A DNA stretch of 64,000 nucleotides from Candidatus Aenigmatarchaeota archaeon (GTDB lineage: Archaea; Aenigmatarchaeota; Aenigmatarchaeia; PWEA01; JACQIF01), in contig CP066684.1 in assembly GCA_016432325.1 (NCBI GenBank), forward strand, positions 579,018 to 643,017. The letters run 5' to 3'. The notes under the pieces are model-generated. The model did no database searches. It saw nothing but the letters and a program-made list of their open reading frames with translations, and had not been told where the DNA came from. This document shows positions 41,791-48,737 of this stretch, in pieces. The position numbers were made by a program, and so were the translations under genes. Numbering within the stretch: position 1 is the first letter of the stretch; each line of letters begins with the position of its first letter.

Positions 41791-42972
41791 ATGAACCTCA
41801 TGACTAAGGCCGTTATCGTATTTCTTCTGATTGGCGTATTGCCCGTCTCAGTACTAACGTATGTAGGCATAAGCCAGATGGAAAAGAGTTACACAGAGAG
41901 CGTCGGCACTACTCTCGAACTGTCTCTCCAGAGCGCCGTCTCCGGGCTCATAGAATATTTCCAGCGCATATTGGTCGAGACTTCCACAGACTCCAAGGAC
42001 CCGGTAATCGCAAAAGAGCTGTCGGGCATAGAGGCCGGCGGTTCGCCTGCGACGCTCAACGCTCACCTGTCCAAGACGCTTACGCGGCCGCCGGTGATTC
42101 CGACGCTCAACGCAACGCTCAAGGGAATACAGGCAGTCGTAGTCACTGACGCGAACGGCAGGATAGTCTCTTCGACTCATAACTCGCTGATAGGCGGCGA
42201 CGTGTCTCAGGAGTTCTTCTTCAAGCAGGCCGCCGGCAGCGGCGCGGGAACCAACGCGAACACCACTTACTTCACCGGAATAGTCGACCATCCGCTGGTT
42301 CTGGCCAACGCGGTCAAGGAAGACGGCAGGACAATCGGGGTATACGCCGCGGTTCACGACATCTCGGACTTGGCCAACGTCATGCAGGGAGAGTCGAGCC
42401 GCGAACTGCTCGTCAACTCAAGAGGCGATTTGACGGCGTTCGACAACTTCGCCAATCTCGAATCTATATCGATATACGCGACCACTGTCACCCAGACCGT
42501 ATCGATAGCGCCGTCGCAGAATCCCGACCTCGTCGGCAGGACCATCGATATATACCCGGTTAACTTGTGCACGGCGGAAGGAAAGTCCTACAAGGGCGAA
42601 TACGTCAACTACGACGGCATCACCGTCATCGGCGCGGTCCTCTGCGGCGCCGCGAGGACTGCATTCATCGCGGAAATTCCAAAGGACGAGGCCACGCAAC
42701 CGCTCCAGAGTGCCAAACAACTCTTCCAGGGAATGGCGTTGATTATGGGAGCTCTCATAACAGTGGCTCTCTATGCGTTCCGCTCCCACATAATCAAGCC
42801 GATAGGCAGGCTGACCGAAACGATAAACAGCATCAGCATGGGCCGCTTGGACGTTGAAGTCGAGGGCAAGGAACGCAAGGACGAGATAGGCGATCTGGCG
42901 CGCGCCTTCGAACGCACCGTGGTCAGCCTCAAGCTCGCCGCGCTCGGCAAAAACAAGGAAAAAGAGAAGTGA
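41791..42972 (+). CDS. Cache-HAMP sensory membrane protein without an output domain
   Basis: 393 residues. One N-terminal membrane helix (AVIVFLLIGVLPVSVLTYVG), a long extracytoplasmic region of Cache type (AVVVTDANGRIVSSTHNSLIGG, QEFFFKQA, YFTGIVDHPLVLANAV), a second helix (GMALIMGALITVALYAF), then HAMP (IIKPIGRLTETINSISMGRLDVEVEGKERKDEIGDLARAFE). It stops after HAMP with no kinase or chemotaxis signalling domain, so it may work through a partner such as the small protein encoded just downstream. Confidence 0.85.
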   Translation: MNLMTKAVIVFLLIGVLPVSVLTYVGISQMEKSYTESVGTTLELSLQSAVSGLIEYFQRILVETSTDSKDPVIAKELSGIEAGGSPATLNAHLSKTLTRPPVIPTLNATLKGIQAVVVTDANGRIVSSTHNSLIGGDVSQEFFFKQAAGSGAGTNANTTYFTGIVDHPLVLANAVKEDGRTIGVYAAVHDISDLANVMQGESSRELLVNSRGDLTAFDNFANLESISIYATTVTQTVSIAPSQNPDLVGRTIDIYPVNLCTAEGKSYKGEYVNYDGITVIGAVLCGAARTAFIAEIPKDEATQPLQSAKQLFQGMALIMGALITVALYAFRSHIIKPIGRLTETINSISMGRLDVEVEGKERKDEIGDLARAFERTVVSLKLAALGKNKEKEK

Positions 42973-42977
42973 GGCCG

Positions 42978-43187
42978 ATGGCCGCAACTTCGTCGCGGGA
43001 GTCTGTTGACAACCTTTTTCGCACCTATCTCGGCCCGATGGCAATCGTGGTTCTTCCGGACCTAGAAAAGAAGGGCCTGACAAAGGAGCGCGTGCTGTCG
43101 TACATAGACGACCTGCAGAAGAAAGGCGTCCTCGGCGCTGACTCGGCGGTCAAGTTCAAGAGGGAGATTGAGGCTGTTTTCGCGTAG
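42978..43187 (+). CDS. Small protein downstream of the Cache-HAMP gene
   Basis: 69 residues from ATG 42978 (a GTG at 42969 is also possible). MAATSSRESVDNLFRTYLGPM is followed by a helical, charged stretch (EKKGLTKERVLSYIDDLQKKG). It begins 5 bp after the receptor gene and is surely co-transcribed. No family is recognised; it could be the missing output partner, but that is speculation. Confidence 0.6.
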   Translation: MAATSSRESVDNLFRTYLGPMAIVVLPDLEKKGLTKERVLSYIDDLQKKGVLGADSAVKFKREIEAVFA

Positions 43188-43232
43188 GCGTCTGCTTTAA
43201 GAAGCTTTCTACACAAGTCAGAGCGTGGTATC

Positions 43233-43424
43233 ATGGAAGGTTATACAGGCTGCATGGATACGTCGTACGAAAAGATAGCGAATCGCTTTGTGAGACACGG
43301 ATATCCGAGCGGCGGCCCAGACCATCCGGTGCCCGACATGCCAGAGCATCTTCCTGTTCACCCGAGAGGCTATATCCCGCCAAGCGCGCAGATGGGCCCG
43401 AACCACTACTTGTGGAGGCTCTAA
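43233..43424 (+). CDS. Small Pro/His-rich protein, unknown
   Basis: 63 residues: MEGYTGCMDTSYEKIANRFV, then a Pro/His-rich tail (GGPDHPVPDMPEHLPVHP). A CTTTAAGAAG box about 33 nt upstream could be the promoter. No homology is recognised. It is just upstream of tRNA-Val and may be a real small gene. Confidence 0.5.
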   Translation: MEGYTGCMDTSYEKIANRFVRHGYPSGGPDHPVPDMPEHLPVHPRGYIPPSAQMGPNHYLWRL

Positions 43425-43428
43425 ACAG

Positions 43429-43436
43429 TTTTATAG
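43429..43436 (+). promoter_or_regulatory. TATA box of tRNA-Val
   Basis: TTTTATAG is centred 27 nt before G1 of tRNA-Val. Confidence 0.65.
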
Positions 43437-43459
43437 CTACTCCTTTCATTCTGCCCTAC

Positions 43460-43663
43460 GGGCCGGTAGTCTAGAAAGCTTTTCAGAAAGGCTTTAGCAA
43501 AACACGATCTGAAAGTTTGGACAATGGTTATGACGTCGCCCTATGCAAGCCGTTTCGATTGTTTGCAGACGACTACAAGGCGAAGGTCGCAAGTTCGAAC
43601 CGGGCTTTTTAGAAAAAAGCACGGGTGCAAAAAACGCACGCGAGAATCTTGCCCGGCCCACCA
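43460..43663 (+). tRNA. tRNA-Val (TAC) with three introns, CCA encoded
   Basis: The acceptor GGGCCGG pairs with CCGGCCC, discriminator A, then CCA. After removal of the introns the core matches typical archaeal tRNA-Val. Intron 1 (about 43476-43525) sits in the D-loop. Intron 2 (about 43543-43573, 31 nt) falls between positions 33 and 34, giving loop CT+TACAA and anticodon TAC. Intron 3 (about 43597-43643, 47 nt) interrupts the T-loop (GCAAG-TTC...GAAT-CTTGC). The T-loop intron carries ACCGGGCTTTT...AAAAGCACGGGTGC. If intron 2 were at 37/38, the anticodon would be ATG, which is not expected in archaea. Confidence 0.87.
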
Positions 43664-43698
43664 ATCCTCAATAAATACATGCATCGATTAAACCGCTC

Positions 43699-44484
43699 AT
43701 GCTCTTCGTAGGAATCGACTTGGCGTGGTCGCCGAAGAACGGCAGCGGTCTTGCGGTGATGCGGTCCGACGGCACTTTGCAAGCGAGCGCGGTTCTGTAT
43801 TCAAACGAAGAAGTTGTTGAATACGTGCACGCACAGGTTCAACAGAAGAATGCGCTGGTTGCCATAGACGCGCCGTTGGTGGTGCCGAACGAAGAAGGTC
43901 GGCGCGTCGCTGAAGCTATCGTGGGCAACCTTTTCAGAAAATACAACGCCGGCGCGCATCCTTCGAACCGCAAACGCCTGGGACAGTGGGGAGGCCGGCC
44001 GCGCGGCGAGGTCATAACAGAGCTTCTCGGGAAGAAGGGCTTCGTCCACGACCCGTTCTTGCGGCAGCACGAAGAGTCGAGAAAGGTCTTTGAGGTCTAT
44101 CCGCACCCTTCGATGGTGGTGTTGTTCAATCTCGAAACTGTCATACCGTACAAAGCGAAGCCGAAACGCAGTTACGAATCGAGATGGAACGCTTTCGTCC
44201 AGTATCAGAAACACATGCAATCTTTGGGCAAGGCGAACCCGCCGGCGGTCCTCGGCGATATTGTAACGAAAGACGTTCGTGCGATGAAAGGCAACGCCCT
44301 CAAGAGCTACGAGGATGCCTTGGACGCGATATTCTGCGCGTACATCGCCTACTATTACTGGTCTTTGCCGGAGAAGTGCGCCGTCCTGGGGACGATGAAA
44401 GACGGCTACATTTTAACGCCTATATTTGACCGCATGCGCGGCGCATTGAAACCCAAAGGCGTCCAGACGAAACTTACGCTCTGA
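43699..44484 (+). CDS. DUF429 predicted RNase H-fold nuclease
   Basis: 261 residues. FVGIDLAWSPKNGSGLAVM carries the first acidic residue of the fold, LVAIDAPLVVPN the second and YEDALDAIFCAYIAYY the last Asp. The family is predicted to be a nuclease of unknown role. The 3' end overlaps the convergent Nudix gene by 11 bp. Confidence 0.88.
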   Translation: MLFVGIDLAWSPKNGSGLAVMRSDGTLQASAVLYSNEEVVEYVHAQVQQKNALVAIDAPLVVPNEEGRRVAEAIVGNLFRKYNAGAHPSNRKRLGQWGGRPRGEVITELLGKKGFVHDPFLRQHEESRKVFEVYPHPSMVVLFNLETVIPYKAKPKRSYESRWNAFVQYQKHMQSLGKANPPAVLGDIVTKDVRAMKGNALKSYEDALDAIFCAYIAYYYWSLPEKCAVLGTMKDGYILTPIFDRMRGALKPKGVQTKLTL

Positions 44485-44953
44485 CCCATTCTCCGCGGTC
44501 GCCGTTCCTGCGTTTGTCTGCCATGGCGAGCTCGTCGAGGATACCGTCGATGAGATTGTATTTCTTCGCCTCTTCGAAAGTTACCCAAGTGTGTTCTACG
44601 GCTTCCTCTGCCTGGAGTCTGACCTCGCCTCCTTTCCAATCGGCCATGCAGGAAATGACTATGGACGGCGAACCGTCCGCGTGTATTGTGGCCAAGCTCG
44701 TCACGTAATCAATGTTCGTTATATCCAAACCGACCTCTTCCATTACCTCGCGACGGAGCGTGCGCTCGAGAACGTTGTACCAGTATGCCTGCGTGTCTTT
44801 CGGATGCTGCGTATAGTCCGAGGTTTCGAGCTTGCCGCCCGGGACGGTCCACATGCTCGGGAAGCGTTTCTTATTCGGGTGGCGTTTTATAATCAGGTAT
44901 TTCCCGTCTTTTACGACTATCGCGGTTATGACGACTTCGTGCAGATGCGACAT
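44474..44953 (-). CDS. Nudix hydrolase with an expanded Nudix box
   Basis: 159 residues from ATG 44953. The Nudix motif is stretched: GGKLE is followed by about 16 extra residues (TSDYTQHPKDTQAYWY), then LRREVMEEVGL. The catalytic Glu residues remain. Insertions of this kind occur in some nucleotide-sugar or ADP-ribose hydrolases, but the substrate is unknown. The TATA box is shared with tRNA-Glu. Confidence 0.85.
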   Translation of the reverse strand: MSHLHEVVITAIVVKDGKYLIIKRHPNKKRFPSMWTVPGGKLETSDYTQHPKDTQAYWYNVLERTLRREVMEEVGLDITNIDYVTSLATIHADGSPSIVISCMADWKGGEVRLQAEEAVEHTWVTFEEAKKYNLIDGILDELAMADKRRNGDRGEWVRA

Positions 44954-44982
44954 GTTACTCCAGAAGTCTAGGCGATTCCTCG

Positions 44983-44990
44983 ATTTAAAT
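44983..44990. promoter_or_regulatory. Shared TATA box, Nudix gene / tRNA-Glu
   Basis: ATTTAAAT, a perfect palindrome, is centred 28 nt before tRNA-Glu G1 and 34 nt before the Nudix ATG. Confidence 0.65.
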
Positions 44991-45014
44991 ACGCTTCGTC
45001 GTAAACGAGTCCGG

Positions 45015-45207
45015 GCTCCCATAGTCTAGACCGGCCAAGCTTCCCGCCCTTGCGGGGCAGGAAGAAGCCGAGAGGATCCCGCCCTTTCAAGTCAGACTTG
45101 AAAAACTGTAGGTTGTAAAACCAATGACATGGGCAGGCGGTGACTCGGGAAAGCCTTTTGAGAAATGCTCAAGGGCTTCGAGACTTCAAATCCCGATGGG
45201 AGCACCA
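45015..45207 (+). tRNA. tRNA-Glu (TTC) with three introns, CCA encoded
   Basis: The acceptor GCTCCCA pairs with TGGGAGC, discriminator A, then CCA. Intron 1 (about 45039-45073) in the D-loop contains CCGCCCTTGCGGG. Intron 2 (45090-45134, 45 nt) is at the canonical 37/38 site, leaving anticodon TTC in CCGCC-CTTTCA+A-GGCGG. Intron 3 (45150-45184, 35 nt) lies between the 5' T-stem strand TCGGG and loop TTCAAAT, i.e. about 53/54. A long hairpin (AAGCCTTTTGAG...CTCAAGGGCTT) forms it. Position 53/54 is unusual compared with the T-loop introns of the other tRNAs. Confidence 0.87.
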
Positions 45208-45222
45208 CTAATTTTCTGTAAA

Positions 45223-45630
45223 CTAGTAGGGGAGCCGTGGCTTCCATTGGCGCGGAACACTGCCGTAATCGATGAGAGGAATGACGTGCCTTGCATGTAT
45301 TCCGTATTCTCCGGCCACCTTTCTAACAGGACCGCTGACGTCTACGAGCGGGAATTTCTTCGCCGCAATCTTTTTAGGAACTTCCACCAACGGCTTGATA
45401 GGCAGGAACTTGCTTCCTTCCTTGGGCTTGGTGTGCAGCGCGTATGCGGGTTCTGCTGTGAAATATCCTCTGGTAATGACCTTGTCGCCTGCCCAATCCT
45501 CCCCTTCGAGAATCAGGTCTGCCAGATGAATGCGCGCTCCGTATTTCTTGTGAATCGTTGCTTCCAGCGCGTCGTATGCTCGCGCCTTTTCCATGTCGCG
45601 CGGAGGTCCCCACGCGCTTTTGGTCGCCAT
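45223..45630 (-). CDS. Conserved hypothetical protein
   Basis: 135 residues, not recognised. It has an alpha/beta look (RAYDALEATIHKKYGARIHLADLILEGEDWAGDKVITRGYF) and a basic Pro-rich C-terminus (VPRQWKPRLPY). It begins 62 bp from the divergent membrane protein gene. Confidence 0.6.
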   Translation of the reverse strand: MATKSAWGPPRDMEKARAYDALEATIHKKYGARIHLADLILEGEDWAGDKVITRGYFTAEPAYALHTKPKEGSKFLPIKPLVEVPKKIAAKKFPLVDVSGPVRKVAGEYGIHARHVIPLIDYGSVPRQWKPRLPY

Positions 45631-45691
45631 GGTTCAATTGAACATGGCAAACTATTAATACCCGGCGGTTAACGTTCGTAAAGGCGATTCC

Positions 45692-45895
45692 ATGCTCAGG
45701 ATAGAAACCAGAGACGAAAAGATAGGAAACCTCGTCGGCTTCTGGGCCGGAATGGCGGTCTTCGCGAGCATGTTCTACTATCTGTCCACGAACGTCGCGC
45801 ACCACGCATGGCCTATAGGATACGTGGAGCTGATGACAGCGCTCACCGTTCTTTACATAATCGCGCGATTTGCAAGAGGCGAACTCACGATATGA
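45692..45895 (+). CDS. Small membrane protein, first gene of the carbamoyltransferase cassette
   Basis: 67 residues: two hydrophobic segments (LVGFWAGMAVFASMFYYLS and GYVELMTALTVLYIIARF), one short charged end each. It overlaps the next gene by 4 bp (ATGA). Together with the next two genes it forms the small-membrane part of a carbamoyltransferase cassette; I infer the function only from that position. Confidence 0.75.
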   Translation: MLRIETRDEKIGNLVGFWAGMAVFASMFYYLSTNVAHHAWPIGYVELMTALTVLYIIARFARGELTI

Positions 45896-46137
45896 GTTTC
45901 AAGGAGTTCGCAACCGGTTTCAAGTCGGGCTTCCAGGGCTTCGGCCATTTTGTCAGCGACGTTGTGAACTTCGTGCTGCTCACGTTCGTCTGGCTCATAG
46001 GCATCGGCCCGGCGTCTGTTCTGGGCAAGTTTACAGGCAAGAAGTTCCTCGACATGGAACTCGTTATGAGAGAGAGTTACTGGGTTGCGTACGTAGTGAA
46101 GACCGAGCCGCTCGAGAGCTACGAGAAACAGTATTGA
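45892..46137 (+). CDS. SxtJ-like small membrane protein
   Basis: 81 residues. FKEFATGFKSGFQGFGHF, then a membrane segment (VNFVLLTFVWLIGIGPASVLG) and a C-terminus (KKFLDMELVMRESYWV) that resembles SxtJ-type proteins that often precede carbamoyltransferases. The function of these proteins is not established; they may anchor or supply the enzyme. Confidence 0.65.
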   Translation: MSFKEFATGFKSGFQGFGHFVSDVVNFVLLTFVWLIGIGPASVLGKFTGKKFLDMELVMRESYWVAYVVKTEPLESYEKQY

Positions 46138-46145
46138 GGGATGGA

Positions 46146-47891
46146 ATGGTCAACGTTCTGGGCATATCCGCGTACTTCCACGATTCGTCCGCGGCGCTCG
46201 TCAAGGACGGCGTCGTCGTTGCCGCAGCGGACGAGGAGCGCTTCACGCGCGTCAAGCACGACAATGCGTTTCCGATAAACGCGATAAACTACTGCCTGAA
46301 GGAAGGAGGCGTCACCGCCGAACAAATAGACTACGTCGCGTTCTACGAAAAGCCTTTCATAAAATTCGAGCGCGTCCTGAACCAGTTCCTGCAGTCCTTC
46401 CCGAGTGGCGGATACACGTTTTACAAAGCGATGCCTCCATGGCTCACGCAAAAACTGCGCATACGCCAGACCCTGCGCAAGAAGCTCGGCTTCCGCGGAC
46501 GCACGCTGTTCCTTGAACACCACATGGCCCACGCCGCGTCGTCTTATCTCGCTTCTCCGTTTGACGAGTCCGCGATACTCACCATAGACGGCGTGGGAGA
46601 GATTACGACGGCCGCGTGCGGATACGCGAAAGGCAATGACATCACGCTGACGAGACGTCTGGAATTCCCGCACTCTCTCGGTCTTCTGTACAGTACTATA
46701 ACGGCGTACCTCGGCTTCAAGGTCAACAACGACGAGTACAAGGTGATGGGTCTCGCGCCTTACGGCAAGCCGACGTACTACGACAAGCTCCGCAAGACTC
46801 TCGCGATAGGCGAAGACGGAAGCGTCCATCTCGACATGAGATACTTCGTCTATACGAAAGAACTCTCAATGGCCGGGAAGAAGCTCTTCGAAGAGCTGGG
46901 CCCGCCACGCAAACGGGAAGAACCTGTCGAGCAGATGCACAAGGACATCGCCGCGAGCGTCCAGAAGATAACAGAGGAGGTCATAATCAAGATGGCCCGT
47001 TCGGTTTACGAAGAAACCAAATCAAAGAACCTCTGCGTGGCGGGCGGCGTCGCGCTGAACAGCGTCGCCAACGGCAAGATTCTCAGGAGCACGCCTTTCG
47101 AGAACATCTTCATCCAGCCTTCTGCAGGCGATTCAGGAACGAGCCTCGGCGCGGCGCTCTACGCGTACAACACTATTCTGAAGAATCCGAGAAAGTACGT
47201 GCAAACGCACGCGTATCTCGGCCCCGGATATTCGCGCGACCAGATTAAGAAATATCTGGACGAGAACAAGATTGTTTACAGCGAGTTCCGTGACGAACGC
47301 GAACTCCTCCAAAAGGTCTCCAAGCTAATCTGGGAGAACAACGTCATCGGCTGGTTCCAAGGAAGGATGGAGTGGGGACCGCGCGCGCTCGGCGCCCGTT
47401 CGATTCTTTCGAATCCGTGCAACCCCGAGATGAAGGACATTCTGAACCTGAAGGTAAAGCACCGCGAAGCGTTCCGCCCTTTCGCGCCTGCCGTGTGCGT
47501 CGATGATGCGGACGAGTACTTCGAGTGCGACGTTCCCGTGCAAGCGCCTACGGACTACATGCTGATGGTCTATCCGATACGCGAAGAAAAGCGCGCGCTC
47601 TTGCCGGCGGTGACGCACGTGGACGGTTCCGGTCGTCTGCAGACAGTACGCCGCGAACAGAATCCTCTTTACTACGACCTAATCAAAGAGTTCGGCAAGC
47701 TGAGCGGCGTTCCTGTTCTGGTAAACACGTCGTTCAACATCCGCGGAGAGCCCATCGTTTGCGAACCGCGGCACGCGTACAGATGCATGATGGGCACTGG
47801 AATCGATTTTTTGGTCATGGATAAGTTTTTAATAGCCAGAAGTGCCAATCCGAAGGACATGTGGGACAGCGAAAAGGTAGCGGGCGATTAA
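46146..47891 (+). CDS. Carbamoyltransferase (NodU/CmcH/TobZ family)
   Basis: 581 residues from ATG 46146. The N-terminal ASKHA (Kae1-like) domain reads LGISAYFHDSSAALV, FLEHHMAHAASSY, LTIDGVGE, and the central VNNDEYKVMGLAPYGKP. The C-terminal YrdC-like transfer part contains AGGVALNSVANGKI and WFQGRMEWGPRALGARSIL. It transfers a carbamoyl group from carbamoyl phosphate to a sugar, often in surface polysaccharide or secondary-metabolite pathways. With the surrounding small membrane proteins it likely acts on a cell-surface glycan. Confidence 0.93.
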   Translation: MVNVLGISAYFHDSSAALVKDGVVVAAADEERFTRVKHDNAFPINAINYCLKEGGVTAEQIDYVAFYEKPFIKFERVLNQFLQSFPSGGYTFYKAMPPWLTQKLRIRQTLRKKLGFRGRTLFLEHHMAHAASSYLASPFDESAILTIDGVGEITTAACGYAKGNDITLTRRLEFPHSLGLLYSTITAYLGFKVNNDEYKVMGLAPYGKPTYYDKLRKTLAIGEDGSVHLDMRYFVYTKELSMAGKKLFEELGPPRKREEPVEQMHKDIAASVQKITEEVIIKMARSVYEETKSKNLCVAGGVALNSVANGKILRSTPFENIFIQPSAGDSGTSLGAALYAYNTILKNPRKYVQTHAYLGPGYSRDQIKKYLDENKIVYSEFRDERELLQKVSKLIWENNVIGWFQGRMEWGPRALGARSILSNPCNPEMKDILNLKVKHREAFRPFAPAVCVDDADEYFECDVPVQAPTDYMLMVYPIREEKRALLPAVTHVDGSGRLQTVRREQNPLYYDLIKEFGKLSGVPVLVNTSFNIRGEPIVCEPRHAYRCMMGTGIDFLVMDKFLIARSANPKDMWDSEKVAGD

Positions 47892-47892
47892 T

Positions 47893-48042
47893 ATGGGAAT
47901 GGCAAGCGAACTCGTCGGATTTTTGGTGAAAGAGAAGAAGTGGTGGCTCGTTCCGGCGGTCGTGCTGCTGCTCGTCGTCGGAATACTGATAATATTTGCC
48001 GCAGCTTCGCCTGTCTCGCCCTTCATCTACGCGCTGTTCTGA
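47893..48042 (+). CDS. DUF5989-type small membrane protein
   Basis: 49 residues: MGMASELVGFLVKEKKWWLV, then LLLVVGILIIFAA, and a C-terminal SPVSPFIYALF. This layout (ELxxFLxxxKKWWLxP... PFIYxLF) matches the DUF5989 proteins found next to carbamoyltransferases in bacteria. It begins at the base after the carbamoyltransferase stop. It is too short to be found by default gene callers. Confidence 0.85.
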   Translation: MGMASELVGFLVKEKKWWLVPAVVLLLVVGILIIFAAASPVSPFIYALF

Positions 48043-48088
48043 CGATGAGCCCGTTAAATGCCTTCAAGCCGTGTTTCTGACCAAAACC

Positions 48089-48097
48089 TTTATATAG
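48089..48097 (+). promoter_or_regulatory. TATA box of the histone gene
   Basis: TTTATATAG predicts a start near 48120, leaving a 45-nt leader that contains GGGGGTGA (48153-48160), complementary to the 16S 3' end with one wobble pair. This is a leadered, Shine-Dalgarno gene. Confidence 0.6.
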
Positions 48098-48164
48098 CCC
48101 CCCAGCGCCCTTTAAAACGTACTTTACGCGGTTCGATAATTCAGAAACAAACGGGGGTGAAATG

Positions 48165-48329
48165 ATGGCTGTTATAGTTAAGAGCGCGGTCAAGGACTGC
48201 TGCAAGGGTTTCAACGTCAGCGCAGACTTCTACGGCGCGTTGGACTCTTCTGTGCAGAACGTGATAAAGGCCGCTTCGAAGCGCGCGTCGGCAAACGGTC
48301 GCAAGACCGTGCAGGCGAGAGACCTTTAA
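48165..48329 (+). CDS. Minimal histone-fold protein
   Basis: 54 residues (MAVIVKSAVKDCCKGFNVSA...), ending with RASANGRKTVQARDL, the typical histone helix 3 tail. Only about two thirds of the fold is present: the long central helix (SADFYGALDSSVQNVIKAASKRA) and the final strand/helix. Related short forms occur in other tiny-genome archaea. It should dimerise and bind DNA, but this is inference. ATG 48165 is preferred to ATG 48162 because of the GGGGGTGA ribosome site. Confidence 0.7.
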   Translation: MAVIVKSAVKDCCKGFNVSADFYGALDSSVQNVIKAASKRASANGRKTVQARDL

Positions 48330-48336
48330 TTAAGAC

Positions 48337-48388
48337 AGAACCTCGGGGTTCTCCGTCTTTTCTTTTTTATTCTCCTTTTTTCCATTGT
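48337..48388 (+). terminator. Hairpin plus T-rich tract after the histone gene
   Basis: AGAACC-TCGG-GGTTCT (48337-48352), a perfect 6-bp stem with a tetraloop, is followed by a series of T runs (TCTTTTCTTTTTTATTC). It could terminate the histone transcript. The T tract also overlaps the promoter region of the next gene. Confidence 0.55.
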
Positions 48389-48392
48389 TCTT

Positions 48393-48734
48393 ATGCCCGG
48401 ACAAGGAACCGCGTTCCACCATCTGCACAAGCGCATTCGCGTCCACAAGAAGCTCGAGAAGTATCCGCACCCGGACAGGCTCACGAATGCAATGGACAAG
48501 CTCATCTACGTGGTGTCCATAATAATGCCGCTTCTGACCGTGCCTCAGGTGCTGACTGTTTGGTTGGACGGAAATGTTTCCGGACTGTCTCTGGTTACTT
48601 GGGTGTCGTATCTCGTCGCGTCCGTATTCTGGCTGGCTTACGGAATTCTGCACAGGGAGAAGCCGATTATCATATCGAACGTCCTGTGGATAGTGGTGTT
48701 CGCGTTTATCGTCGTTGGAATAATGATGCGCTAG
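48393..48734 (+). CDS. SemiSWEET/PQ-loop transporter-like protein
   Basis: 113 residues, three membrane segments. The PQ-loop motif LTVPQVLTVWLDGNVSGLSL is followed by TWVSYLVASVFWLAYGILHREK and the last segment IIISNVLWIVVFAFIVVGI. SemiSWEETs dimerise to carry small sugars or other solutes. The N-terminal 38 residues are basic and soluble. Confidence 0.8.
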   Translation: MPGQGTAFHHLHKRIRVHKKLEKYPHPDRLTNAMDKLIYVVSIIMPLLTVPQVLTVWLDGNVSGLSLVTWVSYLVASVFWLAYGILHREKPIIISNVLWIVVFAFIVVGIMMR

Positions 48735-48737
48735 AAG

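Noticed and set aside
48337-48388. Start of a riboswitch
   Set aside because: Only a simple hairpin with T-tracts; it lies after a stop codon and lacks any conserved aptamer.
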